Positions 9,930-19,135 are shown, counted from the first letter of the stretch. The stretch: DNA of 23,821 nt from an uncultured Verrucomicrobium sp. (GCA_903889845.1 CAISZB010000279.1:1-23821), one strand, 5' to 3'. Program-made: numbers and translations. Notes: generated by a model from the letters alone, not told the origin.

Positions 9930-10661
9930 ATGGACCGCTACTATTGCCCCGACCTCGAATCCGGCCACCTCGACGAGACCGAATCCCACCACTGCGGCCG
10001 CGTGATGCGGCACGGGGCGGGCGACTTCGTCACCGTCTTCGACGGGCTGGGCCAGGAATGGAAGGTCCAGTTGAAGGAGGAGCAGGGGAAACTCTGGCAC
10101 TTCAAGAAGCTGACCGCCTCGAAGAGCCCCGCCCCCACCACCCGGATCATCCTGGCCCAGGCGGTGCCGAAGAACCGGGCGATGGACCTCATCCTCCAGA
10201 AGGCGACCGAGCTGGGCGTCTCCGAGATCGCCCCCCTCCAGTCGGACCGGGTCGTTTCCCGCACGGGAGACGCCGAGGAGGCGAAGGAAAAGGTCTCCAA
10301 GTGGAAGGACACCGTGATCGAGGCCGCGAAGCAGAGCGGCCAGAACTGGCTCCCGGAGATCGCTCCCCTGCGGAAGCCGCGCGATTTCTTCGCCGAGGTG
10401 CAGAAGGCTTCTCTGAAGCTGATCGGCTCCCTCCAGCCCGAGGCGCACCCGCTGAAGGAGACCCTCCGCGAGGCGCTGGAAGGCGGGAAGAAGCCGGGCA
10501 CCGTCGTGATCATGATCGGGCCGGAGGGCGACTTCACCCCCGCCGAGATCGGCGAGGCCCGGGCGAACGGCTTCCTCCCCGTCTCCCTGGGGAACCTGGT
10601 GCTGCGGTCGGAAACGGCCGCCCTCTACAGCCTGGGCGTGCTGAAGTACGAGTTGGAGTAG
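9930..10661 (+). CDS. rsmE: 16S rRNA (uracil-1498-N3)-methyltransferase
   Basis: SPOUT-family methyltransferase that methylates N3 of U1498 in the 30S decoding region using S-adenosylmethionine. The 243 residues match the family length. An N-terminal PUA-like domain opens with DRYYCPD and contains ESHHCGRVMRHGAGDFVTVFDG. The C-terminal trefoil-knot domain has the classic signatures: AVPKNRAMDLILQKATELGVSEIAPL with QSDRVV, then MIGPEGDFTPAEI (from about residue 195) and LGNLVLRSETAAL (from residue 220), which form the SAM-binding knot. The frame is open upstream to 9792, but the domain starts at the ATG at 9930, preceded by CCCCCCCACCTCT rather than a Shine-Dalgarno sequence. It converges on the two-partner secretion transporter gene with only 13 bp between stops. 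Confidence 0.96.
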   Translation: MDRYYCPDLESGHLDETESHHCGRVMRHGAGDFVTVFDGLGQEWKVQLKEEQGKLWHFKKLTASKSPAPTTRIILAQAVPKNRAMDLILQKATELGVSEIAPLQSDRVVSRTGDAEEAKEKVSKWKDTVIEAAKQSGQNWLPEIAPLRKPRDFFAEVQKASLKLIGSLQPEAHPLKETLREALEGGKKPGTVVIMIGPEGDFTPAEIGEARANGFLPVSLGNLVLRSETAALYSLGVLKYELE

Positions 10662-10674
10662 TCCGGCGCCCCGC

Positions 10675-12396
10675 TCAATAGCTGACCGTCACCGCGACAT
10701 GGCCGCGGGAACTGTCGGGATCGCCCAGGCCGGGATTCGTGAGCTGGAAGCCGTAATCGAACTTCACCGAGACGAACTGCCCGATCATATAGCGGGCGCC
10801 GGGCCCAACGCTGGAGAGGAAGACGTTGGGGTCCTCGCCGGAGAGGAGGTGGACGTTCCGCACCCAGCCGTAATCCCAGAACGCCAGGAACTGGAGGGAA
10901 TCGGGCGGTCCCTGCTTCGTGAAGAGGTCCTTGATCGAGACGGACGGCGTCCGCAGCTCGTTCGTGACCATCCATCCGTCGTCGCCGTTCGCCTCGCGCT
11001 CCAGATAGCCGCGGATGGTGTCCATGCCGCCGAGGCCGAACTGCTCGCTCCCGATCAGGTTCGTGCTGGCCATCTGCAACTGGCCCTTGAAGAACCAGGA
11101 GAAATCCCACGGCAGGCGCTGCGTCCGGTCGAGGCCCAGCTGGCCGTAGACGTAATCGGCGTGGGCCATGCTGTGGGCGACCTGGAAGTCCCCCGTCCGG
11201 TTGTGCGTCCCCAGGCCGCCGGGGCTGGCGTAGAAGTTCGCGAGGAGGTTCGTGAGGGCGGAGGGCTCGTGATAGGTGCTGTTGTAGCTGACCAGGAACT
11301 GGGAGATATCCGTGTTCGTCCCGTAGACGCTCTGCCCGCCGAATTCGAGATCGTTGTTCGACTCCTTGAAATCGTAGCCGACGCCCATGTTTTGGCTGTA
11401 GCGGCCCAGGGTGGGGAGGCCGGCGTTGTAGCGGCCGCTGGCCTGCCAGGCCTTGCCGACGAGGTTCGTGCCGGAGGGGCTGCCGACGGTGTCGATGTAG
11501 CCGCCGAAGAGGGTGAACTCATGCTGCCACGGCAGCGGGACCACCCAGCTCCCCGCATGGGCCTGGAACCGCTCGAAGGCCTCGTCCGAGGTGAACTGGT
11601 AGTTCAACTGCTGGTCCATGCCGAAGAGGTTCCCGTAGTTGAAGCCGAAGTTGTAGCGGTCCTGCCCGGTGGTGAGGTTCCCCGTGTTGTCGTAGCCGGT
11701 GTAGAAGCGGGCGGGGAAGCGGTCCTCCGTCTTCAGGATCAGGTCGGTCGTCCCGAACTCGGGCCCCGGGGCCAGCTCCACGTTGCTGGAATGGAACGGA
11801 TTCTTGTTCATCCCGTTGAGGTTTTCCACGACGCGGCTCTCGGAAATCCGGTCGCCCGGGCGGAAGCCGGTGCGGTAGACGAGGATCTCCTCGGAGAACC
11901 AGTTCTGCCCCTCGCTGCGGACCTGGTGGACGTGCCCCTCGACGACGGCGACCTGGAGGACGTCGTTCGTGACGTCCTGCTCCGGGATGACGACGTCGAC
12001 CACGGGATGGTCGCTGTGCCGGTATTGGGTGACGGTGTCGCGCGTCAGCCGGTTGAGCGTGTCGAGGGTCACCGGCTTGCCCAGGTAGATGCTCCGGATC
12101 TTTTCCTGGAACTCGGGGTTCTGGAGGAAGGGGAGCCCGTCGGCCTCGATGCCGTCGAAGCCGGGGATCCCCTCGGTCTCGATCGTTTTCCCGACGACGA
12201 ACCGGATGCCGCGCAGCTTCTTCACGACGACTTCGTTCCCGCCCGGCGTCGGCGCCGCCTCGGGCTCGGCCACCTCGACGTTCATTTTCTTTTCCGGAGC
12301 GGTCTTCGGCATGACGCGCTGGAGGTCCTGCGCGCGGAGCGGCGCGGCGGCCAGGAGCAGAAACAGGAGTGGAGCAAGGGAGAAAAGTCGTTTCAT
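10675..12396 (-). CDS. two-partner secretion outer-membrane transporter (FhaC/ShlB family, TpsB)
   Basis: Outer-membrane 16-stranded beta-barrel that moves its partner exoprotein to the cell surface. The 573 residues begin with a clear signal peptide (MKRLFSLAPLLFLLLAAAPLRAQ). A POTRA-like periplasmic part follows: VVVKKLRGIRFVVG, then a repeat of LQNPEFQEKIRSIYLGKPVTLDTLNRLTRDTVTQY and VVDVVIPEQDVTNDVLQVAVVEGHV. The rest is aromatic, alternating beta-barrel sequence (YTGYDNTGNLTTGQDRYNFGFNY and so on), containing the loop-6 motif DTIRGYLERE that matches the conserved VRGY of TpsB proteins, and ending in an aromatic residue (VTVSY) as barrel proteins do. It starts 44 bp after the stop of the exoprotein gene on the same strand, so they form an operon. 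The leader is C-rich (GGTCCCC) with no clear Shine-Dalgarno sequence. Confidence 0.93.
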   Translation of the reverse strand: MKRLFSLAPLLFLLLAAAPLRAQDLQRVMPKTAPEKKMNVEVAEPEAAPTPGGNEVVVKKLRGIRFVVGKTIETEGIPGFDGIEADGLPFLQNPEFQEKIRSIYLGKPVTLDTLNRLTRDTVTQYRHSDHPVVDVVIPEQDVTNDVLQVAVVEGHVHQVRSEGQNWFSEEILVYRTGFRPGDRISESRVVENLNGMNKNPFHSSNVELAPGPEFGTTDLILKTEDRFPARFYTGYDNTGNLTTGQDRYNFGFNYGNLFGMDQQLNYQFTSDEAFERFQAHAGSWVVPLPWQHEFTLFGGYIDTVGSPSGTNLVGKAWQASGRYNAGLPTLGRYSQNMGVGYDFKESNNDLEFGGQSVYGTNTDISQFLVSYNSTYHEPSALTNLLANFYASPGGLGTHNRTGDFQVAHSMAHADYVYGQLGLDRTQRLPWDFSWFFKGQLQMASTNLIGSEQFGLGGMDTIRGYLEREANGDDGWMVTNELRTPSVSIKDLFTKQGPPDSLQFLAFWDYGWVRNVHLLSGEDPNVFLSSVGPGARYMIGQFVSVKFDYGFQLTNPGLGDPDSSRGHVAVTVSY

Positions 12397-12440
12397 GGGG
12401 ACCGGGAGAGGCGGGGCGCTTCGGGCAGGCAGGCGGGCGA

Positions 12441-15400
12441 TCAATGGTTCGGGTCGGTGTAGCTCATCGTCCCGTGCGTGCCGCCGAAAACGGGGCCGCC
12501 GAAGGAGACGCCCTCGTTCGACGTGGAGGAGATCGTCCGCACGTGCTGGAGGGCGCCGGGCAGCGTCGGGATTTCGAAGTTCGGCGCGTATTCGCGGTGT
12601 CCCCCTTCGTTGTCCAGGACGGGTGTCCCGAAGGGCTTCGTCCCGGCCAGGCTGTAGAAGCCGCCCAGGGAGGAGGCCCCGACGGTCGAGTCGTCCCCGG
12701 CCCCGTTGGAAACCTGCGCCGCGGGCTGGAGCACCGAGGTGCTGAGGGTGACGGTCCTTCCTCCCCCCAGGCTCAGCACGACGCCCCCGCCGGAAGTGGA
12801 GGTGGAGCCGAGCGGATTCGGATCGCCGTGGATCGCATTGTTGCCGTTGCCGCCACCCCCGCCGCCCCCGGAGACGAAGATCGGGAGGCCGCCCGCGGAG
12901 AAATTCCAGATGGAGGTGCTCCACGTCGTCGTCGCGCTCCACTGCGTACGCGTCCACTTCGAGGTGACCGAATACCAGCTGGAGCTCGTCGAGTCGGTGG
13001 AGAAGGTCGAGTCGAAGCCGCTGTCGCCCGCCGTGCCCCGGGCGGCGCTGCCCGCGGCGGTGCCCTCGGTGCCGACGGCGGAGGAGATGCCGCTGCCGTA
13101 GGAACTCGACCCGTAATAGGTGGTCCAGATGCCGGAGGTGGGGTAGGCCGACGATCCCGCTCCAGTGCTGGCGCTGTCCGCCAGGTTGCTTCCGACCAGG
13201 GCCCCGGCGTAGGTGATCGTCCCCCGCGTCGAGGCCGACGTGGCCCAGACTTTTCCGGCGTTCGCCGAGTTCTGGAGGAGGCCGGTGCTTTCCAGGACGC
13301 CGACAAGGCCGCCGCCGTAGGTGACCGTGGAGCCGGTCGCCGCCTGGACGGCGCCGTAGTTGTAGGAGTAGAAGATCGAGCCGTAGTTGTCCCCGACGAG
13401 GCCGCCGACGCTGTTCGCGGCGGTGGCGTTGTTCGCGGAGTTCCCGGTGACGCTCCCCGTGTTGTAGGAATCGCTGATCACGCCCGAGCTGTTCCCCGCC
13501 GTGCCGACGACGCCGACGAGGCCGCCCACGTCGGTCCCGCCGGAGACGGACCCCTTGTTGATCGACTGGGTGATGTTCGCCTTGTAGGAGGAACTGTAGG
13601 TGCCCGTCGTGGTGAGGGTGCCGACGAGGCCGCCGACCGAGCCCGAGCCGGTCACGGCCCCCGTGTTCGTACCGGACTTGAGGGTGCTGGTCCCGCCCAG
13701 GTCGCCGACGAGGCCGCCCGCGATGGCGGTGCCGTTGACCGTGCCGCTGTTGGTGCCGGAGACGAGGACCGTCCCCGTGACCGCGCCGATGAGGCCGCCC
13801 GCGGTGGCGCCGCTGACGCTCGCCGCATTCGTGCCGGAGATGCTGGAGCTGCCCGCGCCCCCGCTGACGCGGCCGAAGAGGCCACCGACCACGGCCCCGC
13901 CCGCCGTGTCGGTGACGGTCGGGGAGGTCCCGTTGATCGTGACGCCGGAGACCGTCGCGCCGCTGGCCTCGCCGGCGATGCCGCCGACGTAGGCGCTGGC
14001 CGCCGTCCCGGTGACGCTCTCGCCCGCGAGGGTCAGACTCTTCACCGTGCCGGTCAGGTAACCGAAGAAGCCGACGTCCGTGTTGCCGCTGTTGACGGTG
14101 ATGCCGGTGATCGTGTGGCTGCCGCCGTCGAAGATGCCGGAGAAGGCGTGCGTCGAGTCGGTCCCCACGGGCGTCCACGAACCGGTCATCGTGATGTTCT
14201 GGGCCAGGTAATAATTCCCGGAGAGGCTGCCCGTGGAGGCGACCGAGGTGAGGTCGGCGCCCGTGTTCACCAGCATGTAGGAGGTCAGGGCTCCGGCTCC
14301 CGCGTTCGTGTAGGTGACCGGAGTGCTGTAGTCGGTGGCCGGATCGTAATAGACCGTCACGCTGCCGCCCCAGTTGATCGTCCCGTTGACGGTCACCGTG
14401 CCGTGGCCGCCGACGGCGGAACCGACCGTGAGGCCCAAGGTGTAGTCGGAGGGGACCGACGTCGGATTCACGCCGTAGGACTTGCTGTCCGCGCGGAGGA
14501 CCAGGCCGCCGCTCCCGGTGTTCTTCACGACCAAGCCGGTGCCAGTATTGGTGCCGAGGGCGCTCTGGTTGAACTGCTCCACCGTGATGGCGCCGGCCGC
14601 GCTGAAGGTCAGGGTCCCGCTGGCGTTGAGGGTATAGCCATCGACGATGTGGATGTTGCCGTTGTCGTTCGCCCCGGAGGCGTAGGCCGTCGTCTGGATG
14701 GTAAGGTTGCTCGACCCGAGGTTCGACTGGATCGTCTGCCAGCTGAGGACCGTCTCCGTCGCCTTGGTGTAAATCGTGTTGTCGTAGATGTAGAGGTCGG
14801 TCGGATCGAGGAGGAGGGAGCCGGTCGTCCCCTTCGGGGCGCGGGTGTCGGTCTGGCCGGTGTAGTCGAAACCGGCCAGGCCGGAGACCTCGACGCTGCC
14901 GCCGTTGCCGCCGTTGGGACCGCCCCGGGCGGAGATTGTCCCGGCGTAGCGCGTCATCCCGTCGGACCAGACGACCACCGTGCCGCCGTCCCCGCTATCG
15001 GTCGCGTCGGCCTTGATTTGGGAACCGGCCTCGGCGGTGACAGTCTGGGCGTTCGCGATCGTCGCGTCCTGGCCCTGGGAGCCGCCGCCCACCTTGACCG
15101 TGCCGCCGCCGTTGGCCCCGCTGGCGTCGAGGACCGAAGTGGAGGCGAGCTGGACGTCGTTGCCGGTCAGGTCGATCTCACCGCCCTGGGTCCCGTTCGT
15201 CGCGACGATCGTCCCGCTGTTGGCGGCGGTCCCCCCGGAAGCCGTGATCCGCACCCGGCCCCCGACGTTGGAGACGCCCGTCGCCCGGATGAGGCCGGTG
15301 TTGTTCACGGCCAGGCTATAGATGTTGCCGTTGGCGACCAGCTCCGATTTCAGGGCCGCGATGGTGCCGGAGTTCGCGATGCCCACGCCGTCCCGCGCGC

Positions 15401-16073
15401 CCGCGTCGTAGCGGACGGAGAGGAGATTCTGGCCCGACTCCGCGAGGGTCACCTGGGTCCCCGCCGCGAGGCCGACGGTGCCGTTGGCCGCCGTGAGGGT
15501 GCCGCTGTTGGAGACGTGCTTTGCGATCAGGAAGATGTCCCCGCCGTTGGCCGTGATGTCGCCCAGGTTCGTGACGCCGGCCGTCGAGGTGCCGCTGAAG
15601 GTCTGGCTCCCGCCCGCGAGGAAAGCGGTGTTGGAAAGGTCGAGGGTCGAGGCGGTGAAGCTCTGCGTGTTGACGACGCCGCCCGGCCCGACGAGGACGC
15701 CGTTCGGGTTGATGAGGATGAAGCCGCCGTTGGAGTTGAGGGTGCCGTAGATCTCGGAGACGTTCCCCCCGCTGACCTTGGCCATCGTCATGCTGCTGCT
15801 CCCGGGCTGAAGGATGTTCACCGTGTTGCCCGCGCCGATGGAAAAATCGACGAAGCCCAGCACCGTCCTGTCCTGGTAGGTGTGGATATCCAGCGTGTTC
15901 GCGTTCGGATTGGCGAACGTGGCATTGCCCACCAACGCCGTGCCTCCCGTGGGCAGCGCCGCCGCCCACCCCGCAGGCGCGCCGAGGCTGCCCAACAGGG
16001 CGAGCTGCACGACCGCCAAGGAGCGGCACAGGAAAGAGTTCATCACAAAAAAACGGGACGTCCTCGGCTTCAT
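12441..16073 (-). CDS. filamentous haemagglutinin-type exoprotein with TPS domain and GLUG repeats (TpsA)
   Basis: Large secreted or surface protein of 1210 residues. A basic, long signal peptide (to about residue 38, ending GAPAGWAA) precedes the TPS secretion domain, seen as TALVGNATF, NILQPGSSSMTMAKVSGGNVSEIYGTLNSNG and the diagnostic NPNG motif at about residues 122-125. A Ser/Thr/Gly/Asn-rich beta-helix follows. From about residue 640 to 960 come many GLUG-type repeats (VGGLVG, AGGLVGDLGG, VGGLVGVVG, YAGALVGSN). The last 250 residues hold a poly-Gly run and no obvious toxin, protease or anchor domain. Two in-frame ATGs (16079, 16073) fit the AGAGGA ribosome binding site; 16073 has better spacing. 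Likely an adhesin. The transporter gene lies 44 bp downstream, so order is exoprotein then transporter. No frameshift. Confidence 0.93.
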   Translation of the reverse strand: MKPRTSRFFVMNSFLCRSLAVVQLALLGSLGAPAGWAAALPTGGTALVGNATFANPNANTLDIHTYQDRTVLGFVDFSIGAGNTVNILQPGSSSMTMAKVSGGNVSEIYGTLNSNGGFILINPNGVLVGPGGVVNTQSFTASTLDLSNTAFLAGGSQTFSGTSTAGVTNLGDITANGGDIFLIAKHVSNSGTLTAANGTVGLAAGTQVTLAESGQNLLSVRYDAGARDGVGIANSGTIAALKSELVANGNIYSLAVNNTGLIRATGVSNVGGRVRITASGGTAANSGTIVATNGTQGGEIDLTGNDVQLASTSVLDASGANGGGTVKVGGGSQGQDATIANAQTVTAEAGSQIKADATDSGDGGTVVVWSDGMTRYAGTISARGGPNGGNGGSVEVSGLAGFDYTGQTDTRAPKGTTGSLLLDPTDLYIYDNTIYTKATETVLSWQTIQSNLGSSNLTIQTTAYASGANDNGNIHIVDGYTLNASGTLTFSAAGAITVEQFNQSALGTNTGTGLVVKNTGSGGLVLRADSKSYGVNPTSVPSDYTLGLTVGSAVGGHGTVTVNGTINWGGSVTVYYDPATDYSTPVTYTNAGAGALTSYMLVNTGADLTSVASTGSLSGNYYLAQNITMTGSWTPVGTDSTHAFSGIFDGGSHTITGITVNSGNTDVGFFGYLTGTVKSLTLAGESVTGTAASAYVGGIAGEASGATVSGVTINGTSPTVTDTAGGAVVGGLFGRVSGGAGSSSISGTNAASVSGATAGGLIGAVTGTVLVSGTNSGTVNGTAIAGGLVGDLGGTSTLKSGTNTGAVTGSGSVGGLVGTLTTTGTYSSSYKANITQSINKGSVSGGTDVGGLVGVVGTAGNSSGVISDSYNTGSVTGNSANNATAANSVGGLVGDNYGSIFYSYNYGAVQAATGSTVTYGGGLVGVLESTGLLQNSANAGKVWATSASTRGTITYAGALVGSNLADSASTGAGSSAYPTSGIWTTYYGSSSYGSGISSAVGTEGTAAGSAARGTAGDSGFDSTFSTDSTSSSWYSVTSKWTRTQWSATTTWSTSIWNFSAGGLPIFVSGGGGGGGNGNNAIHGDPNPLGSTSTSGGGVVLSLGGGRTVTLSTSVLQPAAQVSNGAGDDSTVGASSLGGFYSLAGTKPFGTPVLDNEGGHREYAPNFEIPTLPGALQHVRTISSTSNEGVSFGGPVFGGTHGTMSYTDPNH

Positions 16074-16134
16074 ATGCATTTTCCTCTCGGTCCTTTTCTT
16101 TGAACGGGTTAACCGTGGCACCTCACCCTAAAGC

Positions 16135-16151
16135 GCCTAAAATATTTAGGC
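16135..16151. promoter_or_regulatory. palindrome in the promoter region of the exoprotein gene
   Basis: GCCTAAA (16135-16141) and TTTAGGC (16145-16151) are perfectly inverted around ATA. They sit 62 bp upstream of the exoprotein start, in an AT-rich island. On the minus strand TTGTCG with TATTTT 18 nt downstream is a possible -35/-10 pair, and the -10 candidate falls inside the palindrome. An operator overlapping the promoter is the inference; it could also act as a weak hairpin. The binding protein is unknown. Confidence 0.35.
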
Positions 16152-16264
16152 CACAGTACAATCGACAACCTCTAGTCGAGTCAACGCCCTTTTGTGGCGT
16201 CGCCGATATTTATGGCCGAAAAGAACGTGTGGGGGGTGAGTGGGTACCGCCCCTCCCCCCCCCC

Positions 16265-19135
16265 TTACCCGGTCGTCCGCAACCCCGATGCGATCGCGTT
16301 GATCGACAGCAGCAGCGACGGCCGCAGCGCTTCGGCCGCGTCGTGGTCGTTCTTCGCCCGCAGCTCTCTCCACTCTTCCAGCAGGGTGATCTGCTGGCGG
16401 TGGAGGATGAGGAGCGGCTCGTGCCGCACTTCCAGGGTCTTCGTCATCCGGGGCCGCCGCTCGGCGAAGGAGCCGCAGAGGACTTCCTCGAAGAGGACGC
16501 GCGTCCGGGTGTATTCCTTCAGGATGATGCCCATGAAGCTGTCCCGGATCTTCTTCTGCGCGACGAGGCCCGCGTAACGCTTCATGAGGTCCTCGTCGGC
16601 GCTGGCGAGGTTCGTCTCGACGTTGTTGAAGACGTAGGCGAGGAAGGGCCAGCTCTTCGCGTGGCCGCCGAGGGAGGCGAAGGCCTCCGGGTCCTCCTTC
16701 TTCAGCCGCCCCATCGCGGTGCCGACGCCGAACCAGCCGGGGAGGTAGAACCGGGACTGGGTCCAGCTGAAGACCCACGGGATGGCGCGCAGGTCGGCGA
16801 GGCTCCGCTGGCCCGTCCGCCGCGAGGGGCGGGAGCCGATGCCGCTGACTTCCAGCGCGTCGATGGGGGTGGCCTGCCCGTAGAAGGTCATGAAGTCGGG
16901 CAGCTTCAGGAAGGCCTGGTAGGTCTCCTGGCTCCAGGCGGAGAGGGTGTCGAGGACGGCCTCGGGGCGCTGGGGCTTTTTCTTCGTCTTGCGCTGGCTC
17001 AGCGTCACGCCCGCCGTCCCGGCGATGAGGAGTTCCAGGTTGTAGGTGGCGGTGCCCCGGTTCGCGTACTTCTGCGCGATGGTCTCCCCCTGCTCGGTGA
17101 GGCGGAGGTCGTTCTCCAGGGTCCCCTCGGGGAGGGCGCTGAGGAAGCGGTGGGTGGGACCGGCGCCGCGGCTGATGGTGCCGCCGCGCCCGTGGAAGAA
17201 GCGGACGTGGGCCCCGTTGCGGTGGCCGACGGAGACGAGGGCGGCCTGGGCGCGGTAGAGGTTCCACTGGCTGGAGAGGATGCCGCTGTCCTTGTTGCTG
17301 TCGCTGTAGCCGATCATCACCTGCTGGACGAGGAGGGGGAGAGGGGCCTTGGTCTTTTTGGAGGCGTCTTCCGCTTCCGGGTCGAGCTTCGCGGTCGGCT
17401 TCCGGAGGAGGTCGTAGGCGGTGCCGTTCTGCTGGGCGCGGAGGCTGCGGCGGGTGACGGGATGGCGGAGGAACGACCCGAGGATCTCCGGGCTTCCCTT
17501 GAGATCGTCGATGGTCTCGAAGAGGGGGACGACGGGGAGGAGGCAGACGAGGCCCTCCTCCGAGGTCCGCGCGAGGCCGACCTCGCGGGCCAGGAGGTAG
17601 ACCACCAACAGGTCGGAGACGGAGCGCGTCATGCTGACGATGAGGGCGCCGATGCCCTCGGGGCCATACTGGGCGATGTGCCGGACGAGGACGCCGTAGC
17701 AGCTCAGGACGGCCTCGGCCTCGGGGCCGGTGGCGGCATCGACGGGGGAGAAGGGCCGGGGGGAGGCCAGCTCCGCGTTGAGGAAGGCGAGGCGCTGGGC
17801 CTCGTCCATCTTCAGGAAGCCGTCGCCGTCGAGGCCCGCGGCGTTCATCAGCTGGCTCAGCGCCAACTCATGGAAGCGGCTGTTCTGCCGGATGTCGAGG
17901 GAGGCGAGGTGGAAGCCGAAGACCTCCAGGGAGCGGAGGATCGGATCGACGTCGGCCGTGGCGATGGCCTCGGCATCGACCTCGACGAGGGAGGCGCGGA
18001 GGAGGCGCATGTCGGCCAGGAGCTGGGAGGCGTGGACGTAGCGGCCCTTCGCCTCGCTGATCCGCAGGGAGTGGTCTTCCGTGGTGTCGAGGGGGAGCTT
18101 CGCGATGAGGAGGGAGGTGAACTGGCGCCACGGCTCGATCGAGTGCTTCTTGAGGATCGCGTCGGCGGTCTCCTCGTCGAGGTCGGAGGCCAGCTTCTCG
18201 ATCCGGCGGGTGAGGGTGGGCGGGATCTCCTGGTGGTGCCGGGAAAGCGGAAGGGAGTAGTTGAGGCGCTCCAGCTGGCGGCGCATGGAGACAAGGGCGC
18301 CGAGGCGCATGTCGAGGAGGGTCTCCCGCGTCACAGAGGAGGTCACGAAGGGGTGGCCGTCGCGGTCGCCGCCGACCCAGCTGCCGAAGCGGATCTGGGG
18401 GAGGCGGTCGGTCGCCTCGATCAGCTTCGGGTCGAAGCCGAAGTGTTCCCACGCGGTCCGCAGGCGCTGGTCGAGGAAGGGGAGGACGTCGGGGAAGACG
18501 ACCTTCAAATAGTGCATCATCGAGGCCCGCTCCGTGGCCACGTCGGGCTTCGTGATGTAGACCTCGCCCGTCCGCCAGAGGCGTTCGAGGACGACCTGGA
18601 CCTTCTTCTCGATCTCGGCCTGTTCCGTCGCCGTCCACATCTGGTTCTCCCGCTGGAGGAGGAGGAGGTAGAGTTCCCGGTGCTGTTCCAGGACGGTGGT
18701 CCGCTTTGCCTCGGTGGGGTGGGCGGTGAGGACGGGTTCGACGCGGACCTCGGGGAGGGCTGCGGCGATTTCCTCCGGCTTGATCCGGAGCTTCTTCAGG
18801 TTGCCCAGCCACTCACCCCAGAGGCCCGACTCGGCGGTGAAGCCGAACTTCGTCTCCCGCGCGCGGCGGGCCTGGGCGGAGGCGTTTTCCTCGACGATGT
18901 TCAGGAGTTGGAAGCTGATCGAGTAGGCCTGGCCGATGGCGTCGCTGAACTTCCCGATGGGGAGCCTCTTCCCCTGCCAGGGAAGGGTGTCGGCGATCTC
19001 CTCGTTCCCCAGGCGCCGGAGGACGGTCGCGAGGTTGTCGATGAGAAAGTTGAGGTCGCGGTCAATCTTCGAGAGACCGGCGGAGAGGACAGGGTTCGAT
19101 TTTTTCACGCCGGGCTTGTTTGTTAACGTCTGCAT
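16265..19135 (-). CDS. ppc: phosphoenolpyruvate carboxylase
   Basis: Anaplerotic enzyme: PEP plus bicarbonate gives oxaloacetate. The 956 residues are somewhat longer than E. coli Ppc (883). Key motifs are present: VLTAHPTEAKRTT with catalytic His139, FGSWVGGDRDGHPFVT, GYSDSNKDSGILSSQW, and FHGRGGTISRGAGPTH, the glycine-rich catalytic loop, and GSRPSRR, a second signature before the bicarbonate/effector region. The C-terminus ends ASGLRTTG, where most bacterial enzymes end in RNTG. The frame is open to a TTG at 19171, but ATG 19135 is more plausible; its leader is ACACCA with no clear Shine-Dalgarno sequence. A run of ten G on the coding strand follows directly after the stop codon. The gene is alone on its strand here, divergent from the PAS-receiver gene. 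Confidence 0.97.
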   Translation of the reverse strand: MQTLTNKPGVKKSNPVLSAGLSKIDRDLNFLIDNLATVLRRLGNEEIADTLPWQGKRLPIGKFSDAIGQAYSISFQLLNIVEENASAQARRARETKFGFTAESGLWGEWLGNLKKLRIKPEEIAAALPEVRVEPVLTAHPTEAKRTTVLEQHRELYLLLLQRENQMWTATEQAEIEKKVQVVLERLWRTGEVYITKPDVATERASMMHYLKVVFPDVLPFLDQRLRTAWEHFGFDPKLIEATDRLPQIRFGSWVGGDRDGHPFVTSSVTRETLLDMRLGALVSMRRQLERLNYSLPLSRHHQEIPPTLTRRIEKLASDLDEETADAILKKHSIEPWRQFTSLLIAKLPLDTTEDHSLRISEAKGRYVHASQLLADMRLLRASLVEVDAEAIATADVDPILRSLEVFGFHLASLDIRQNSRFHELALSQLMNAAGLDGDGFLKMDEAQRLAFLNAELASPRPFSPVDAATGPEAEAVLSCYGVLVRHIAQYGPEGIGALIVSMTRSVSDLLVVYLLAREVGLARTSEEGLVCLLPVVPLFETIDDLKGSPEILGSFLRHPVTRRSLRAQQNGTAYDLLRKPTAKLDPEAEDASKKTKAPLPLLVQQVMIGYSDSNKDSGILSSQWNLYRAQAALVSVGHRNGAHVRFFHGRGGTISRGAGPTHRFLSALPEGTLENDLRLTEQGETIAQKYANRGTATYNLELLIAGTAGVTLSQRKTKKKPQRPEAVLDTLSAWSQETYQAFLKLPDFMTFYGQATPIDALEVSGIGSRPSRRTGQRSLADLRAIPWVFSWTQSRFYLPGWFGVGTAMGRLKKEDPEAFASLGGHAKSWPFLAYVFNNVETNLASADEDLMKRYAGLVAQKKIRDSFMGIILKEYTRTRVLFEEVLCGSFAERRPRMTKTLEVRHEPLLILHRQQITLLEEWRELRAKNDHDAAEALRPSLLLSINAIASGLRTTG

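Noticed and set aside
12840..12875. Phase-variable repeat in the exoprotein gene
   Set aside because: The run encodes poly-Gly with mixed GGC/GGG/GGT codons, not a perfect simple repeat, so slippage is unlikely.
10675..14178. Apparent 1167-residue fusion upstream of the secretion transporter
   Set aside because: The part before 12396 is a stop-free shadow frame inside the exoprotein gene; the real start is the signal peptide at 12396.
12369..16103. 1244-codon open frame on the plus strand, antisense to the exoprotein gene
   Set aside because: Arg/Gly/Asp/Ala-rich low-complexity sequence with no domain, typical of a shadow frame opposite a GC-rich gene.
16100..19126. 1008-codon plus-strand open frame antisense to ppc
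   Set aside because: Composition of a shadow frame (Glu/Gly/Val/Leu runs, no motifs), whereas ppc has all catalytic motifs.
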